A DNA stretch of 64,000 nt from Acidobacteriota bacterium. Lineage in GTDB: Bacteria > Acidobacteriota > Blastocatellia > Pyrinomonadales > Pyrinomonadaceae. How positions within the stretch are numbered: the stretch's first letter is position 1; each line of letters begins with the position of its first letter. This document shows positions 54,977-60,208 of the stretch, piece after piece. The stretch covers positions 1 to 64,000 of the forward strand of contig JAFAVK010000041.1 in NCBI GenBank assembly GCA_019242475.1, written 5' to 3'. The notes beneath the pieces are model-generated. The model was not told where the DNA came from, searched no databases, and saw only the letters and a list, made by a program, of their open reading frames with translations. Made by a program: the position numbers and the translations under genes.

Positions 54977-55049
54977 TCGGCGCGGGAGGCATCGAACCTC
55001 CGGCCTCTCGATTATCGGTCGAGTGCTCTACCAACTGAGCTACGCGCCG
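54977..55049 (-). tRNA. tRNA-Ile (GAT) with C33
   Basis: Acceptor CGGCGCG/CGCGCCG, D-arm GCTC/GAGC, anticodon stem CTCGA/TCGAG, loop CCGATAA: anticodon GAT but C instead of the nearly invariant U33. No CCA. Confidence 0.88.
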
Positions 55050-55062
55050 TGAAGATGTGATA

Positions 55063-55136
55063 TAGGCCGGGTCGGATTCGAACCGACGATCCCCCGCTTA
55101 AAAGGCGGATGCCTTGAGCCGCTTGGCTACCGGCCT
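55063..55136 (-). tRNA. tRNA-Lys (TTT)
   Basis: Acceptor AGGCCGG/CCGGCCT, D-stem of 3 bp with long loop, anticodon loop CTTTTAA, T-arm GTCGG-TTCGAAT-CCGAC, A73. No CCA. Confidence 0.88.
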
Positions 55137-55148
55137 GCTTTAGGAAAG

Positions 55149-55221
55149 CTGTGGCGGAGGGATTCGAACCCCCGGTGGCCGCTTTAACAGAGCGGTGCCT
55201 TACCAGCTTGGCTACGCCACA
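55149..55221 (-). tRNA. tRNA-Asn (GTT)
   Basis: Acceptor TGTGGCG/CGCCACA, anticodon stem CCGCT/AGCGG with loop CTGTTAA, G73 as in bacterial tRNA-Asn. No CCA. Confidence 0.9.
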
Positions 55222-55231
55222 TCGAAAAAGG

Positions 55232-55308
55232 TCGCGGGGGCGGGAATCGAACCCGCCTTTGGTGGACGGCTTATGAGACCGCCGTGCCCCCCAGGGCACC
55301 TCCCCGCA
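55232..55308 (-). tRNA. tRNA-Met (CAT), irregular
   Basis: Acceptor TGCGGGG/CCCCGCG (U1-G72 wobble), A at position 8 in place of U8, anticodon stem with two G-U pairs around loop CTCATAA, and a 9-nt variable loop. T-arm GCGGG-TTCGATT-CCCGC is normal. CAT could also be lysidine-type Ile, which cannot be excluded. Confidence 0.75.
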
Positions 55309-55315
55309 CAACGGA

Positions 55316-55393
55316 CTGCGGCGGCGGGACTCGAACCCGCACCTCCTTGTTTACTGGACAAGCGCTCTGTTTATCCGTTTGAGCTACGCCGCA
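55316..55393 (-). tRNA. tRNA-Thr-type (AGT) with C33 and A34
   Basis: Acceptor TGCGGCG/CGCCGCA, large 13-nt D-loop, anticodon stem CTTGT/ACAAG, loop CCAGTAA. Both C33 and an A at the wobble position are unusual for bacteria, where A34 is normally limited to tRNA-Arg(ACG). Confidence 0.75.
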
Positions 55394-55417
55394 CGAAGGG
55401 AATGAGGAAAGATTTGA

Positions 55418-55491
55418 TGGATTGGGTGAGACTCGAACTCACACCTAACAGTTTGCAAGACTGTCGCTCTGCCAAGTTAAGCTACCAACCC
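55418..55491 (-). tRNA. tRNA-Ala (TGC)
   Basis: Acceptor GGGTTGG/CCAATCC contains the G3-U70 pair that defines alanine identity; A73; anticodon loop CTTGCAA. Fully canonical. No CCA. Confidence 0.93.
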
Positions 55492-55495
55492 GTGT

Positions 55496-55580
55496 GGAAC
55501 GATGAACGATGAACGATGAACGATGAACTGAATACAACATGTCTTTAGTTCATCGTTCATCATTCCTAGTTCATCGTTCC
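55496..55580. repeat. Inverted repeat of GATGAAC units inside the tRNA array (IR13)
   Basis: Five gatgaac/gaacgat heptamers (55496-55529) face complementary gttcatc units (55547-55580). It separates tRNA-Ala from the fMet-like tRNA. Confidence 0.88.
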
Positions 55581-55585
55581 AATCA

Positions 55586-55657
55586 TTGCGGAGGCGGGAA
55601 TCGAACCCGCGGCCGTCGCCTTATGAGGGCGCTGCTCTGCCACTGAGCTACTCCGCG
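55586..55657 (-). tRNA. tRNA-Met (CAT) with initiator-like acceptor
   Basis: Acceptor CGCGGAG/CTCCGCA with a C1xA72 mismatch, the hallmark of bacterial initiator tRNA, and A73. Anticodon loop CTCATAA. However, the anticodon stem is GCGCC/GGCGA and lacks the three G-C pairs (GGG/CCC) of true initiators. It is best called an initiator-like tRNA-Met. Confidence 0.82.
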
Positions 55658-55670
55658 TCAGTCATAAAGA

Positions 55671-55744
55671 TGAGCCTGGCAGGATTCGAACCCGCGCCGT
55701 TCCGTTTAGAAGACGGACGCTCTTGTCCACTGAGCTACAGGCCC
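55671..55744 (-). tRNA. tRNA-Arg (TCT)
   Basis: Acceptor GGGCCTG/CAGGCTC, D-arm GCTC/GAGC, anticodon stem TCCGT/ACGGA, loop CTTCTAA, T-arm GCGGG-TTCGAAT-CCTGC, A73. Confidence 0.9.
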
Positions 55745-55752
55745 GCGTGCGA

Positions 55753-55826
55753 AGGCGATGGCGGGATTCGAACCCGCACGTTTCCGCTTACGAGACGGAT
55801 GCTCTGCCGGTTGGAGCTACATCGCC
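55753..55826 (-). tRNA. tRNA-Thr (CGT)
   Basis: Acceptor GGCGATG/CATCGCC, anticodon stem TCCGT/GCGGA, loop CTCGTAA, T-arm GCGGG-TTCGAAT-CCCGC; U73. Confidence 0.9.
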
Positions 55827-55926
55827 GTGTCTAATTTGGACGGGGCGGGCCGCCGGTAGTCGGCCTGTCGCTCCACGGTCGCGCGCGCCCACGCCCGCGC
55901 GCGCGATGAGCCGCGCCCCGATGTGA

Positions 55927-56001
55927 TGGCCGGTGAAGGAATCGAACCTTCGACTTCCTGTTTGTAAGACAGGCGCTCTAGCCTGGCTGAGCTAACCGGC
56001 C
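55927..56001 (-). tRNA. tRNA-Val (TAC)
   Basis: Acceptor GGCCGGT/ACCGGCC, anticodon stem CCTGT/ACAGG, loop CTTACAA, A73 as in tRNA-Val. The 100 nt to its right (55827-55926) is GC-rich and contains no tRNA. Confidence 0.92.
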
Positions 56002-56011
56002 GTGGTAAGAC

Positions 56012-56104
56012 AGAAGGGGTGAAGGGGAGACGGGGTGACTGGGGGACGTTCGGCAACGTGGAAGTCTTTCTCCCCGTCCCCCTTCGCCCCTTCTCCCCGT
56101 CCCG
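56012..56104. repeat. Inverted repeat of GGGGAGACG-type units (IR14)
   Basis: Left arm 56012-56046 (cagaaggggtgaaggggaga ...), right arm 56068-56104; about 20 nt between. It lies between tRNA-Val and tRNA-Phe. Confidence 0.8.
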
Positions 56105-56111
56105 TCATTCA

Positions 56112-56183
56112 TGGAGGCAGTTGGAGTCGAACCAACCTCTTCGGCGTTTCAGGCCGACGCTTGCCCACGTCAGCTATGCCTCC
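56112..56183 (-). tRNA. tRNA-Phe (GAA)
   Basis: Acceptor GGAGGCA/TGCCTCC, anticodon stem TCGGC/GCCGA, loop CTGAAAC, T-arm GTTGG-TTCGACT-CCAAC, A73. First tRNA after the HNH gene in transcription order. Confidence 0.9.
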
Positions 56184-56193
56184 GGAGTCTTCG

Positions 56194-56281
56194 ACCAGAC
56201 GGGGAGAGGGGAGACGGGGGGATGTCAGGCCAGGTAGTGTCTTTCTCCCCGTCACCCCGCCTCCCCTCTCCCCGTCTGGTT
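56194..56281. repeat. Inverted repeat of GGGGAGA-type units (IR15)
   Basis: Left arm accagacggggagaggggag (56194-56213) and continuation; right arm 56244-56280. It directly follows the stop of the HNH gene (56281-56283). Confidence 0.82.
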
Positions 56282-56844
56282 CAGGCCGACTCGCGCCGCT
56301 CGGGGAGCGGCACGCCCTCGATGTCGAGGTACTTGCGCCACGCGGGGCGCGACTCCGCGTAGTGGCAGAGCAGCAGGTGTTCGAGGCCGATGCCGAGCGG
56401 CCGCTGCGTGGTGAGCAGGGGCATCCGCGCCTCCTCGGGGGTGCGGCTGCCCTTGCGCGTGTTGCACGAGACGCAGGCCGTCGCCAGGTTCTCGGGCGTC
56501 GAGCGCCCCTCGCGCGAGCGGGGCGTGATGTGGTCGAGCGTCAGCTCCGCCGCGCCGCGCTTCTGCCCGCAGTACTGGCAGCGGAAGCGGTCGCGGACGA
56601 AGATGCGCAGGCGCTTCATGGACGCCGTCTGGCGGCGGCGTCGGACGTTGACGTAGCGGCGCAGGCGCACCACGCTCGGCACGCGGAACTCCGCGCGCGG
56701 GGAGCGCAGCACGCGCGCGCCGTCGAACTCCTCGACCGAGACGACGCCGCGGATGACCAGGCACATCGCGCGCGCCACCCCGACCGTGCCTAACGGCTCG
56801 TACGAGAAGTTCAAAAGCAGAACACGGCCGTTCAGAGTGCTCAT
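56281..56844 (-). CDS. HNH endonuclease within the tRNA array
   Basis: A 187-aa HNH nuclease of the McrA-like/phage type. Zinc ligands C89-x2-C92 (RCQYCG) and C124-x2-C127 flank the catalytic D104-H105 (LTLDHITPRS) and N119 (STPENLATAC). The N-terminal 75 residues ('LNGRVLLLNFSYEPLGTVGVARAM') are the conserved domain that precedes HNH in this subgroup. The start is ATG 56844 with AAAGGAGG 9 nt upstream. Such nucleases are frequent companions of tRNA clusters in phages and mobile tRNA arrays and could drive their spread; DNA is the likely substrate. Confidence 0.9.
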   Translation of the reverse strand: MSTLNGRVLLLNFSYEPLGTVGVARAMCLVIRGVVSVEEFDGARVLRSPRAEFRVPSVVRLRRYVNVRRRRQTASMKRLRIFVRDRFRCQYCGQKRGAAELTLDHITPRSREGRSTPENLATACVSCNTRKGSRTPEEARMPLLTTQRPLGIGLEHLLLCHYAESRPAWRKYLDIEGVPLPERRESA

Positions 56845-56945
56845 CCCGGCAAGACCTCCTTTCAAAAGTTTTCGGAAAAGGGAAGTGCGGGCGGCGTGAG
56901 GGGCCGCGCGGGGTGCGCGGCCCGCCCGCAGTCTGTTAGGAGCCG

Positions 56946-57746
56946 TCAGTCGAGGAAGGCGACGCGCGGCGCGAACGGGGCCTCACGCTCCGTGTTCATC
57001 GACACGCGGTGCCAGCCGTCGAGCACGACGGTCTTGTGGTCGCTGTGACGCACGGTGCCGCGGGCGTAGACGCCCGCGTCGCGCACGAACTGCCGCCAGC
57101 CCCAGTGCCTCGCCTTCGGTTCCCGCTCGACGATGTTGGCGTACTGCTCAACCGTCACCCCGGTCGGGAAACGCGGGCAGACCCAGACCAGCACGCCGCC
57201 CGTGCGGTAGGCGAACTGGCAGACGTGCGGCTTGCTCCCCGCGCCGCGGCTCAGCGGCTCGTTGCGGAGCAAGAGCCACTCGGGCACGACGATGTCGGGG
57301 TCGGGGACGAAGAACCATTCGCCCTGGCGGACGAAAGCCTCGTTGCGGCGGCGGAAGCGGTTCTTCTGCCGCCGGAGGTGGCGCGCGACCCAGCGCTCGT
57401 CGAAGGGCTGGAGCGCTTCGAAGGCCGTCGCGACGCCTGAGACGGACGCGCCCGGCACGGCGCAGACGAACCAGTGGCGCTCGTCGTGGCCGCAGAGGTA
57501 CTTCTCCTTGACGCCCCCGCGGCGGCCGAGCAGGAGCAGGTGGCGCAGCTCGGGCCGCAGGTCAACGACCTCGTACTCGACGCGCTCGCCGCGCTCGATG
57601 CGAATGTCGAAGAACTCGCCGCGCTCGTCCGAGCGGATGTCGATGCCGGCGCTGGTTCGACGCCGGCGAGTGTCGTTCACGATCTCTCGGAGCTGTATGC
57701 GCGCGCCCATGCGCGCGAACTGTTTGACTAACAATCCGGTCTCCAT
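56946..57746 (-). CDS. Unknown 266-aa protein within the tRNA array
   Basis: I cannot assign a family. The N-terminal half ('MGARIQLREIVNDTRRRRTSAGIDIRSDERGEFFDIRI') looks like a beta-rich domain. C85-x-H87-x3-H91-x3-C95 (CGHDERHWFVC) could bind zinc. The middle is strongly basic ('RRQKNRFRRRNEAF'), which suits nucleic-acid binding. The C-terminus ends with 'HSDHKTVVLDGWHRV', a His/Asp-rich motif. It begins with ATG 57746 behind AAAGGATG. Position between tRNA blocks suggests a role in the array's RNA biology or its mobility, which is an inference from context only. Confidence 0.75.
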   Translation of the reverse strand: METGLLVKQFARMGARIQLREIVNDTRRRRTSAGIDIRSDERGEFFDIRIERGERVEYEVVDLRPELRHLLLLGRRGGVKEKYLCGHDERHWFVCAVPGASVSGVATAFEALQPFDERWVARHLRRQKNRFRRRNEAFVRQGEWFFVPDPDIVVPEWLLLRNEPLSRGAGSKPHVCQFAYRTGGVLVWVCPRFPTGVTVEQYANIVEREPKARHWGWRQFVRDAGVYARGTVRHSDHKTVVLDGWHRVSMNTEREAPFAPRVAFLD

Positions 57747-57801
57747 AACTCATCCTTTGCCTGTGCCCGCTGAGGGGCTCCCGACATCTCGGACGCGGAC
57801 G

Positions 57802-57918
57802 TTAGCTCGTCGTGCGGGTCGAACCCTTCCGGTAGAGCAACGGGGCCGCGCCCTCCCCGCGCCGCCCGAGGGCGCGCAGGAAGACTCTCGCGACGTAGAA
57901 CAGCCTGAGCCGGTACAT
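57802..57918 (-). CDS. Possible 38-aa protein upstream of the 266-aa gene
   Basis: ATG 57918 is preceded by AGAAAGGAGG 8 nt upstream, as strong as the HNH site. The frame encodes 38 residues: start MYRLRLFYVARVFLRALGRR, a short amphipathic/hydrophobic and basic helix, then a Gly/Arg-rich tail. It ends with TAA 55 nt before the 266-aa gene. It could be a leader peptide or a small basic protein. Confidence 0.45.
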   Translation of the reverse strand: MYRLRLFYVARVFLRALGRRGEGAAPLLYRKGSTRTTS

Positions 57919-57990
57919 GGCGCGGCCTCCTTTCTCGTGTGTGGTTGGGTTGAAGGTTTAGACGGACGCGCTCGTCGTCCGCCGTCTGAG

Positions 57991-58061
57991 AGCGCACGGC
58001 CGGACTCGAACCGGCGTATACGATTTTGCAGACCGTCGCCTTGCCTCTTGGCTACGTGCGC
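57991..58061 (-). tRNA. tRNA-Cys (GCA)
   Basis: Acceptor GCGCACG/CGTGCGC, U73 (the cysteine discriminator), anticodon loop CTGCAAA, T-arm GCCGG-TTCGAGT-CCGGC. Confidence 0.92.
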
Positions 58062-58069
58062 TTGTGGAA

Positions 58070-58141
58070 TGCGGGAGGCGGGACTCGAACCCGCAATGCG
58101 AGTTTGGAAGACTCGAATGTTGGCCGTTACATCACTCCCGC
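58070..58141 (-). tRNA. tRNA-Gly (TCC)
   Basis: Acceptor GCGGGAG/CTCCCGC, D-stem ATG/CAT, anticodon stem CGAGT/ACTCG, loop CTTCCAA; A73. Confidence 0.9.
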
Positions 58142-58152
58142 GTTGAGTCGAA

Positions 58153-58229
58153 AGGGCGGTGCAGGAATCGAACCCGCATCTGAGCCGTTCGAAGCGGCCC
58201 GCTTTTTTATTCCGTTAAGCTAACCGCCC
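58153..58229 (-). tRNA. tRNA-Arg (TCG), array copy
   Basis: Acceptor GGGCGGT/ACCGCCC, A-rich D-loop, anticodon stem GGCCG/CGGCT, loop CTTCGAA, U73. It has the same anticodon as the stand-alone tRNA-Arg at 61713-61786 but a clearly different sequence. Confidence 0.88.
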
Positions 58230-58240
58230 GAAGGAAGGGA

Positions 58241-58315
58241 AGTGAACGGCGGGATTTGAACCCGCGTCCCCGGCGTGGCGGGCCGGTGCTTTCGTCCAGA
58301 CTAAGCTACGTCCAC
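58241..58315 (-). tRNA. tRNA-Gly (GCC) with C33
   Basis: Acceptor GTGGACG/CGTTCAC, anticodon stem CCGGC/GCCGG, loop CCGCCAC with C33, T-loop TTCAAAT; U73. The C33 and T-loop differ from usual tRNA-Gly. Confidence 0.85.
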
Positions 58316-58330
58316 GTGTGTTGAAGTTGG

Positions 58331-58402
58331 TCGGGGTGCAGGGAATCGAACCCTGACCACAAGCTCCCAAGGCTTGGATGCGAGACATTACACCACACCC
58401 CG
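58331..58402 (-). tRNA. tRNA-Pro (TGG)
   Basis: Acceptor CGGGGTG/CACCCCG with the C1-G72 pair and A73 typical of bacterial tRNA-Pro; loop CTTGGGA with G37. CCA is encoded (next three bases). Confidence 0.92.
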
Positions 58403-58421
58403 TTTTGCAAACCCGTCCGGA

Positions 58422-58495
58422 TGCGCCGCGCGGGACTCGAACCCGCAGCCCCCCGCTTAAGAGGCGGGTGCTCATGCCTGTTGAGCTTGCAGCGC
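58422..58495 (-). tRNA. tRNA-Lys (CTT)
   Basis: Acceptor GCGCTGC/GCGGCGC, position 8 is A rather than U, anticodon stem CCCGC/GCGGG, loop CTCTTAA, A73. Confidence 0.87.
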
Positions 58496-58506
58496 GTGTT
58501 AGAAGG

Positions 58507-58578
58507 CGGAGCGGACGAGACTCGAACTCGCGTGGGCTGGATCGACAATCCAGTGCCTAGCCTCTCGGCCACCGCTCC
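58507..58578 (-). tRNA. tRNA-Asp (GTC)
   Basis: Acceptor GGAGCGG/CCGCTCC with G73, as in bacterial tRNA-Asp; anticodon stem CTGGA/TCCAG, loop TTGTCGA. Confidence 0.9.
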
Positions 58579-58588
58579 CTGAGATTGG

Positions 58589-58663
58589 CAGGGCGTGCGG
58601 GATTCGAACCCGCGCTGACGCGATAGAGAGTCGCGCGCCTTAGACCCGCTTGGCTAACGCCCC
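58589..58663 (-). tRNA. tRNA-Glu (CTC)
   Basis: Acceptor GGGGCGT/ACGCCCT (G1-U72), anticodon stem CGCGA/TCGCG, loop CTCTCTA (U37), G73, encoded CCA. The U37 is unusual for Glu, so the identity is less certain. Confidence 0.78.
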
Positions 58664-58677
58664 GTGTCTGGAAATGG

Positions 58678-58751
58678 GTTGGCCGGCGGGATTCGAACCC
58701 GTCACCTCCGCGGTCACAGCGCGGCGCTCTGCCTGGTTGAGCTACGGCCAA
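58678..58751 (-). tRNA. tRNA-His (GTG) lacking an encoded G-1
   Basis: Acceptor TTGGCCG/CGGCCAA, C73 with encoded CCA, anticodon loop CTGTGAC. Bacterial tRNA-His normally carries a genomic G-1 opposite C73; here position -1 is T. A49xC65 mismatch in the T-stem. Confidence 0.85.
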
Positions 58752-58764
58752 AGTGAAAGTTTGG

Positions 58765-58847
58765 CAGGGGTGGCGGGGCTCGAACCCGCAAAGCCACTGG
58801 GGCGACTGTTTGAAGGACAGCCCGCTTTGCCTTTTGCATACACCCCC
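58765..58847 (-). tRNA. tRNA-Glu-like (TTC) with C33 and long variable loop
   Basis: Acceptor GGGGGTG/CACCCCT, weak D-stem (GC/GC), anticodon stem GCTGT/ACAGT, loop CCTTCAA, about 15-nt variable region with a GCC/GGC stem, G73, encoded CCA. The fold is irregular and the identity tentative. Confidence 0.65.
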
Positions 58848-58866
58848 GAGTGTCCGGAAGATTTGG

Positions 58867-58955
58867 CAGGGGCGGCCCGATTCGAACAGGCATCTGTCCC
58901 GCTGAAGGGAACGGCAGGGTTGGAGCCTGCTGCATTACCTTTATGCTACGCCCCT
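58867..58955 (-). tRNA. tRNA-Trp (CCA) with a class-II-like variable arm
   Basis: Acceptor AGGGGCG/CGCCCCT plus G73 and encoded CCA, the same acceptor as E. coli tRNA-Trp from memory. Anticodon stem GCAGG/CCTGC, loop CTCCAAC. Between anticodon stem and T-arm lie 22 nt able to form GTtCCC/GGGAC, a long variable arm not found in normal tRNA-Trp. Confidence 0.85.
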
Positions 58956-58964
58956 GTGTGTCCA

Positions 58965-59039
58965 TGCGCGCGGAGAGACTCGAACTCTCACCGTGCACTT
59001 TTTAAGAGTGCCGCCTCTGCCTGCTTGGGCTACGCGCGC
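58965..59039 (-). tRNA. tRNA-Leu (TAA) with short variable loop
   Basis: Acceptor GCGCGCG/CGCGCGC, leucine-like D-arm (GCC...GGC with large loop), anticodon stem GCACT/AGTGC, loop CTTAAAA, but only a 5-nt variable loop (ACGGT) instead of the class II arm. Confidence 0.82.
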
Positions 59040-59043
59040 GGGA

Positions 59044-59118
59044 TGCGCGCGGCGGGATTCGAACCCGCACCGAGACTCTTTTTGAGAGAGCCACCTCTGC
59101 CGTTTGGGTCACGCGCGC
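59044..59118 (-). tRNA. tRNA-Leu (CAA) with short variable loop
   Basis: Acceptor GCGCGCG/CGCGCGC, anticodon stem GCTCT/AGAGT, loop CTCAAAA, 6-nt variable loop. Same acceptor as the preceding tRNA-Leu, suggesting duplication. Confidence 0.82.
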
Positions 59119-59134
59119 TCGTTTGCAGAACCGA

Positions 59135-59208
59135 TACGGGAGGAGGGATTCGAACCCTCATGAACCGCCGTCTGAGGACGGTGCGTCAGCCATTTGCGCC
59201 ACTCCCGC
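59135..59208 (-). tRNA. tRNA-Leu (CAG) with short variable loop
   Basis: Acceptor GCGGGAG/CTCCCGT, anticodon stem CCGTC/GGCGG, loop CTCAGAC, 5-nt variable loop; A73. Third leucine tRNA without the class II arm. Confidence 0.82.
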
Positions 59209-59214
59209 GTGCGA

Positions 59215-59300
59215 TGCTGGAGGAGGGACTCGAACCCTCAACGGGCAGTTAAGCCCCCGGCGACCTCAGCGCCGTGCGTTTGCCTTTACGCCACCCCAGC
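59215..59300 (-). tRNA. tRNA-Leu (GAG), class II
   Basis: Acceptor GCTGGGG/CTCCAGC, anticodon stem CGGCG/CGCCG, loop CTGAGGT, and a normal long variable arm (GGGC/GCCC). A73. This is the only canonical leucine tRNA of the array. Confidence 0.9.
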
Positions 59301-59315
59301 GAAACTCTTTAACGA

Positions 59316-59386
59316 CTCCGGGGGAAGGAGTCGAACCCCCATGACCTGCTCCAAAGGCAGGCGTCCTCCCTTTAGACGACCCCGGA
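59316..59386 (-). tRNA. tRNA-Gln (TTG)
   Basis: Acceptor TCCGGGG/CCCCGGA with U1-A72 and G73 typical of Gln, D-stem GTC/GAC, anticodon loop CTTTGGA. Confidence 0.91.
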
Positions 59387-59393
59387 ATGAAAG

Positions 59394-59468
59394 CGAACCC
59401 GGCACGACTCGAACGTGCGGCCTCAGGCTCCGCAAGCCTGCGCTCTGATCCTTCTGAGCTACGGGTTC
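59394..59468 (-). tRNA. tRNA-Arg (GCG)
   Basis: Acceptor GAACCCG/CGGGTTC, anticodon stem CAGGC/GCCTG, loop TTGCGGA, G73. GCG anticodon is rare in bacteria, which normally use ACG for CGN. Confidence 0.87.
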
Positions 59469-59480
59469 AAAATGCAAAAG

Positions 59481-59566
59481 CGGAGGCGGTGCGACTCGAA
59501 CGCACAGGGGCTTTGACGCCCGGCGGCTTAGCACGCCGCTGCACTAACCTTTTGTGCGGCGCCTCC
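59481..59566 (-). tRNA. tRNA-Ser (GCT), class II
   Basis: Acceptor GGAGGCG/CGCCTCC, G73, anticodon loop GTGCTAA, variable arm GGGC-GTCAAA-GCCC. Position 8 is C. Confidence 0.9.
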
Positions 59567-59576
59567 GTTTGATTGG

Positions 59577-59659
59577 CGGAAGGTGCGGGAGTCGAACCCG
59601 CAGGGGCTTTCGCCCCGACAGTTTTCGGGACTGCTCGGCGTGCCCGTGCCCAACCTCCC
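59577..59659 (-). tRNA. tRNA-Ser (CGA), class II with C33
   Basis: Acceptor GGGAGGT/ACCTTCC, G73 with encoded CCA, variable arm GGGGC-GAAA-GCCCC, anticodon loop CCCGAAA with C33. Confidence 0.87.
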
Positions 59660-59663
59660 AAGA

Positions 59664-59747
59664 TGCACCAGGGGGGACTCGAACCCCCTTGCTCGCGTGG
59701 AGCGACAGCTTTACAGGCTGCTGCCTGACCGATTCGGCGTCTGGTGC
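59664..59747 (-). tRNA. tRNA-Tyr (GTA), class II
   Basis: Acceptor GCACCAG/CTGGTGC, A73, anticodon loop CTGTAAA, variable arm GCTC/GAGC. It is the first tRNA in the direction of transcription. Confidence 0.92.
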
Positions 59748-59753
59748 AAATGC

Positions 59754-59807
59754 CGTTAGAAAAACTGATGAAGGCGGCGAGCGGGAAACTCTCCCCGCCT
59801 TCATCCC
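59754..59807 (-). terminator. Terminator-like hairpin just upstream of the tRNA array
   Basis: On the minus strand, GATGAAGGCGG pairs with CCGCCTTCATC and is followed by AGTTTTTCT, then 6 nt later the first tRNA. As it lies between any upstream promoter and the array, it may act as an attenuator. Confidence 0.6.
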
Positions 59808-59828
59808 TCAAGGTAATTCGGTTGTCAA
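59800..59828 (-). promoter_or_regulatory. Weak promoter candidate for the tRNA array
   Basis: Perfect TTGACA on the minus strand (59823-59828) with GATGAA 17 nt downstream (59800-59805), a poor -10. It lies between two terminators. Confidence 0.3.
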
Positions 59829-59886
59829 ACAGCAAAATAAAAGGAGCGGGCCTTCGTGCTTCCCCAGAGGAAGCCGGCCCGCTCCA
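59829..59886 (-). terminator. Intrinsic terminator after the 69-aa ORF
   Basis: Minus-strand stem GGAGCGGGCC/GGCCCGCTCC with an inner CTTCC/GGAAG hairpin, followed by TTTTATTTTG. Confidence 0.8.
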
Positions 59887-59944
59887 CGCAAGTCTCTACG
59901 AACTGTTTCGAGATTTGGGGAGCGGGAGGCCGCCCCCCGCTGAA

Positions 59945-60154
59945 TCAATGCTGTAACTGCCGACGATCTTTGCGCGCCCACCCTTCGGGTCGAAGGGTTA
60001 GGCTTTGAATGCTATGACCGACGAGATTAAAGGCCGACTGACTCGGGCAGACGACCCGCGAGACGCCCGCGCCCGGATACGGGGCGGACGTGAGTCCGGC
60101 GGCCGTCCTGGCGGTCGCCGTCGCGCGTCTGACTATGTTCGAGTTCGTCGCCAT
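59945..60154 (-). CDS. Small protein of 69 aa, promoter- and terminator-bracketed
   Basis: The frame from ATG 60154 encodes 69 residues, start MATNSNIVRRATATARTAAG, Thr/Ala-rich at the N-terminus and basic at the end (WARKDRRQLQH). I do not recognise it. Support comes from context: a near-consensus promoter 55 nt upstream and an intrinsic terminator 59 nt after the stop, both on the same strand. The ribosome site AAGGAG is 14 nt from the ATG, which is long. A non-coding leader RNA for the array is the main alternative. Confidence 0.45.
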   Translation of the reverse strand: MATNSNIVRRATATARTAAGLTSAPYPGAGVSRVVCPSQSAFNLVGHSIQSLTLRPEGWARKDRRQLQH

Positions 60155-60208
60155 CTGAAGTCTCTCTTCTCCTTCAAGAGGTCGGCCCGCGGCGCGGGCG
60201 ACGGTGTC

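Noticed and set aside
55827..55926. Additional degenerate tRNA between Thr(CGT) and Val(TAC)
   Set aside because: No T-loop or acceptor pairing; only a GC-rich palindromic stretch.
54898..59747. CRISPR array
   Set aside because: Regular spacing comes from tRNA genes sharing the T-arm; each unit folds as a cloverleaf and units differ throughout.
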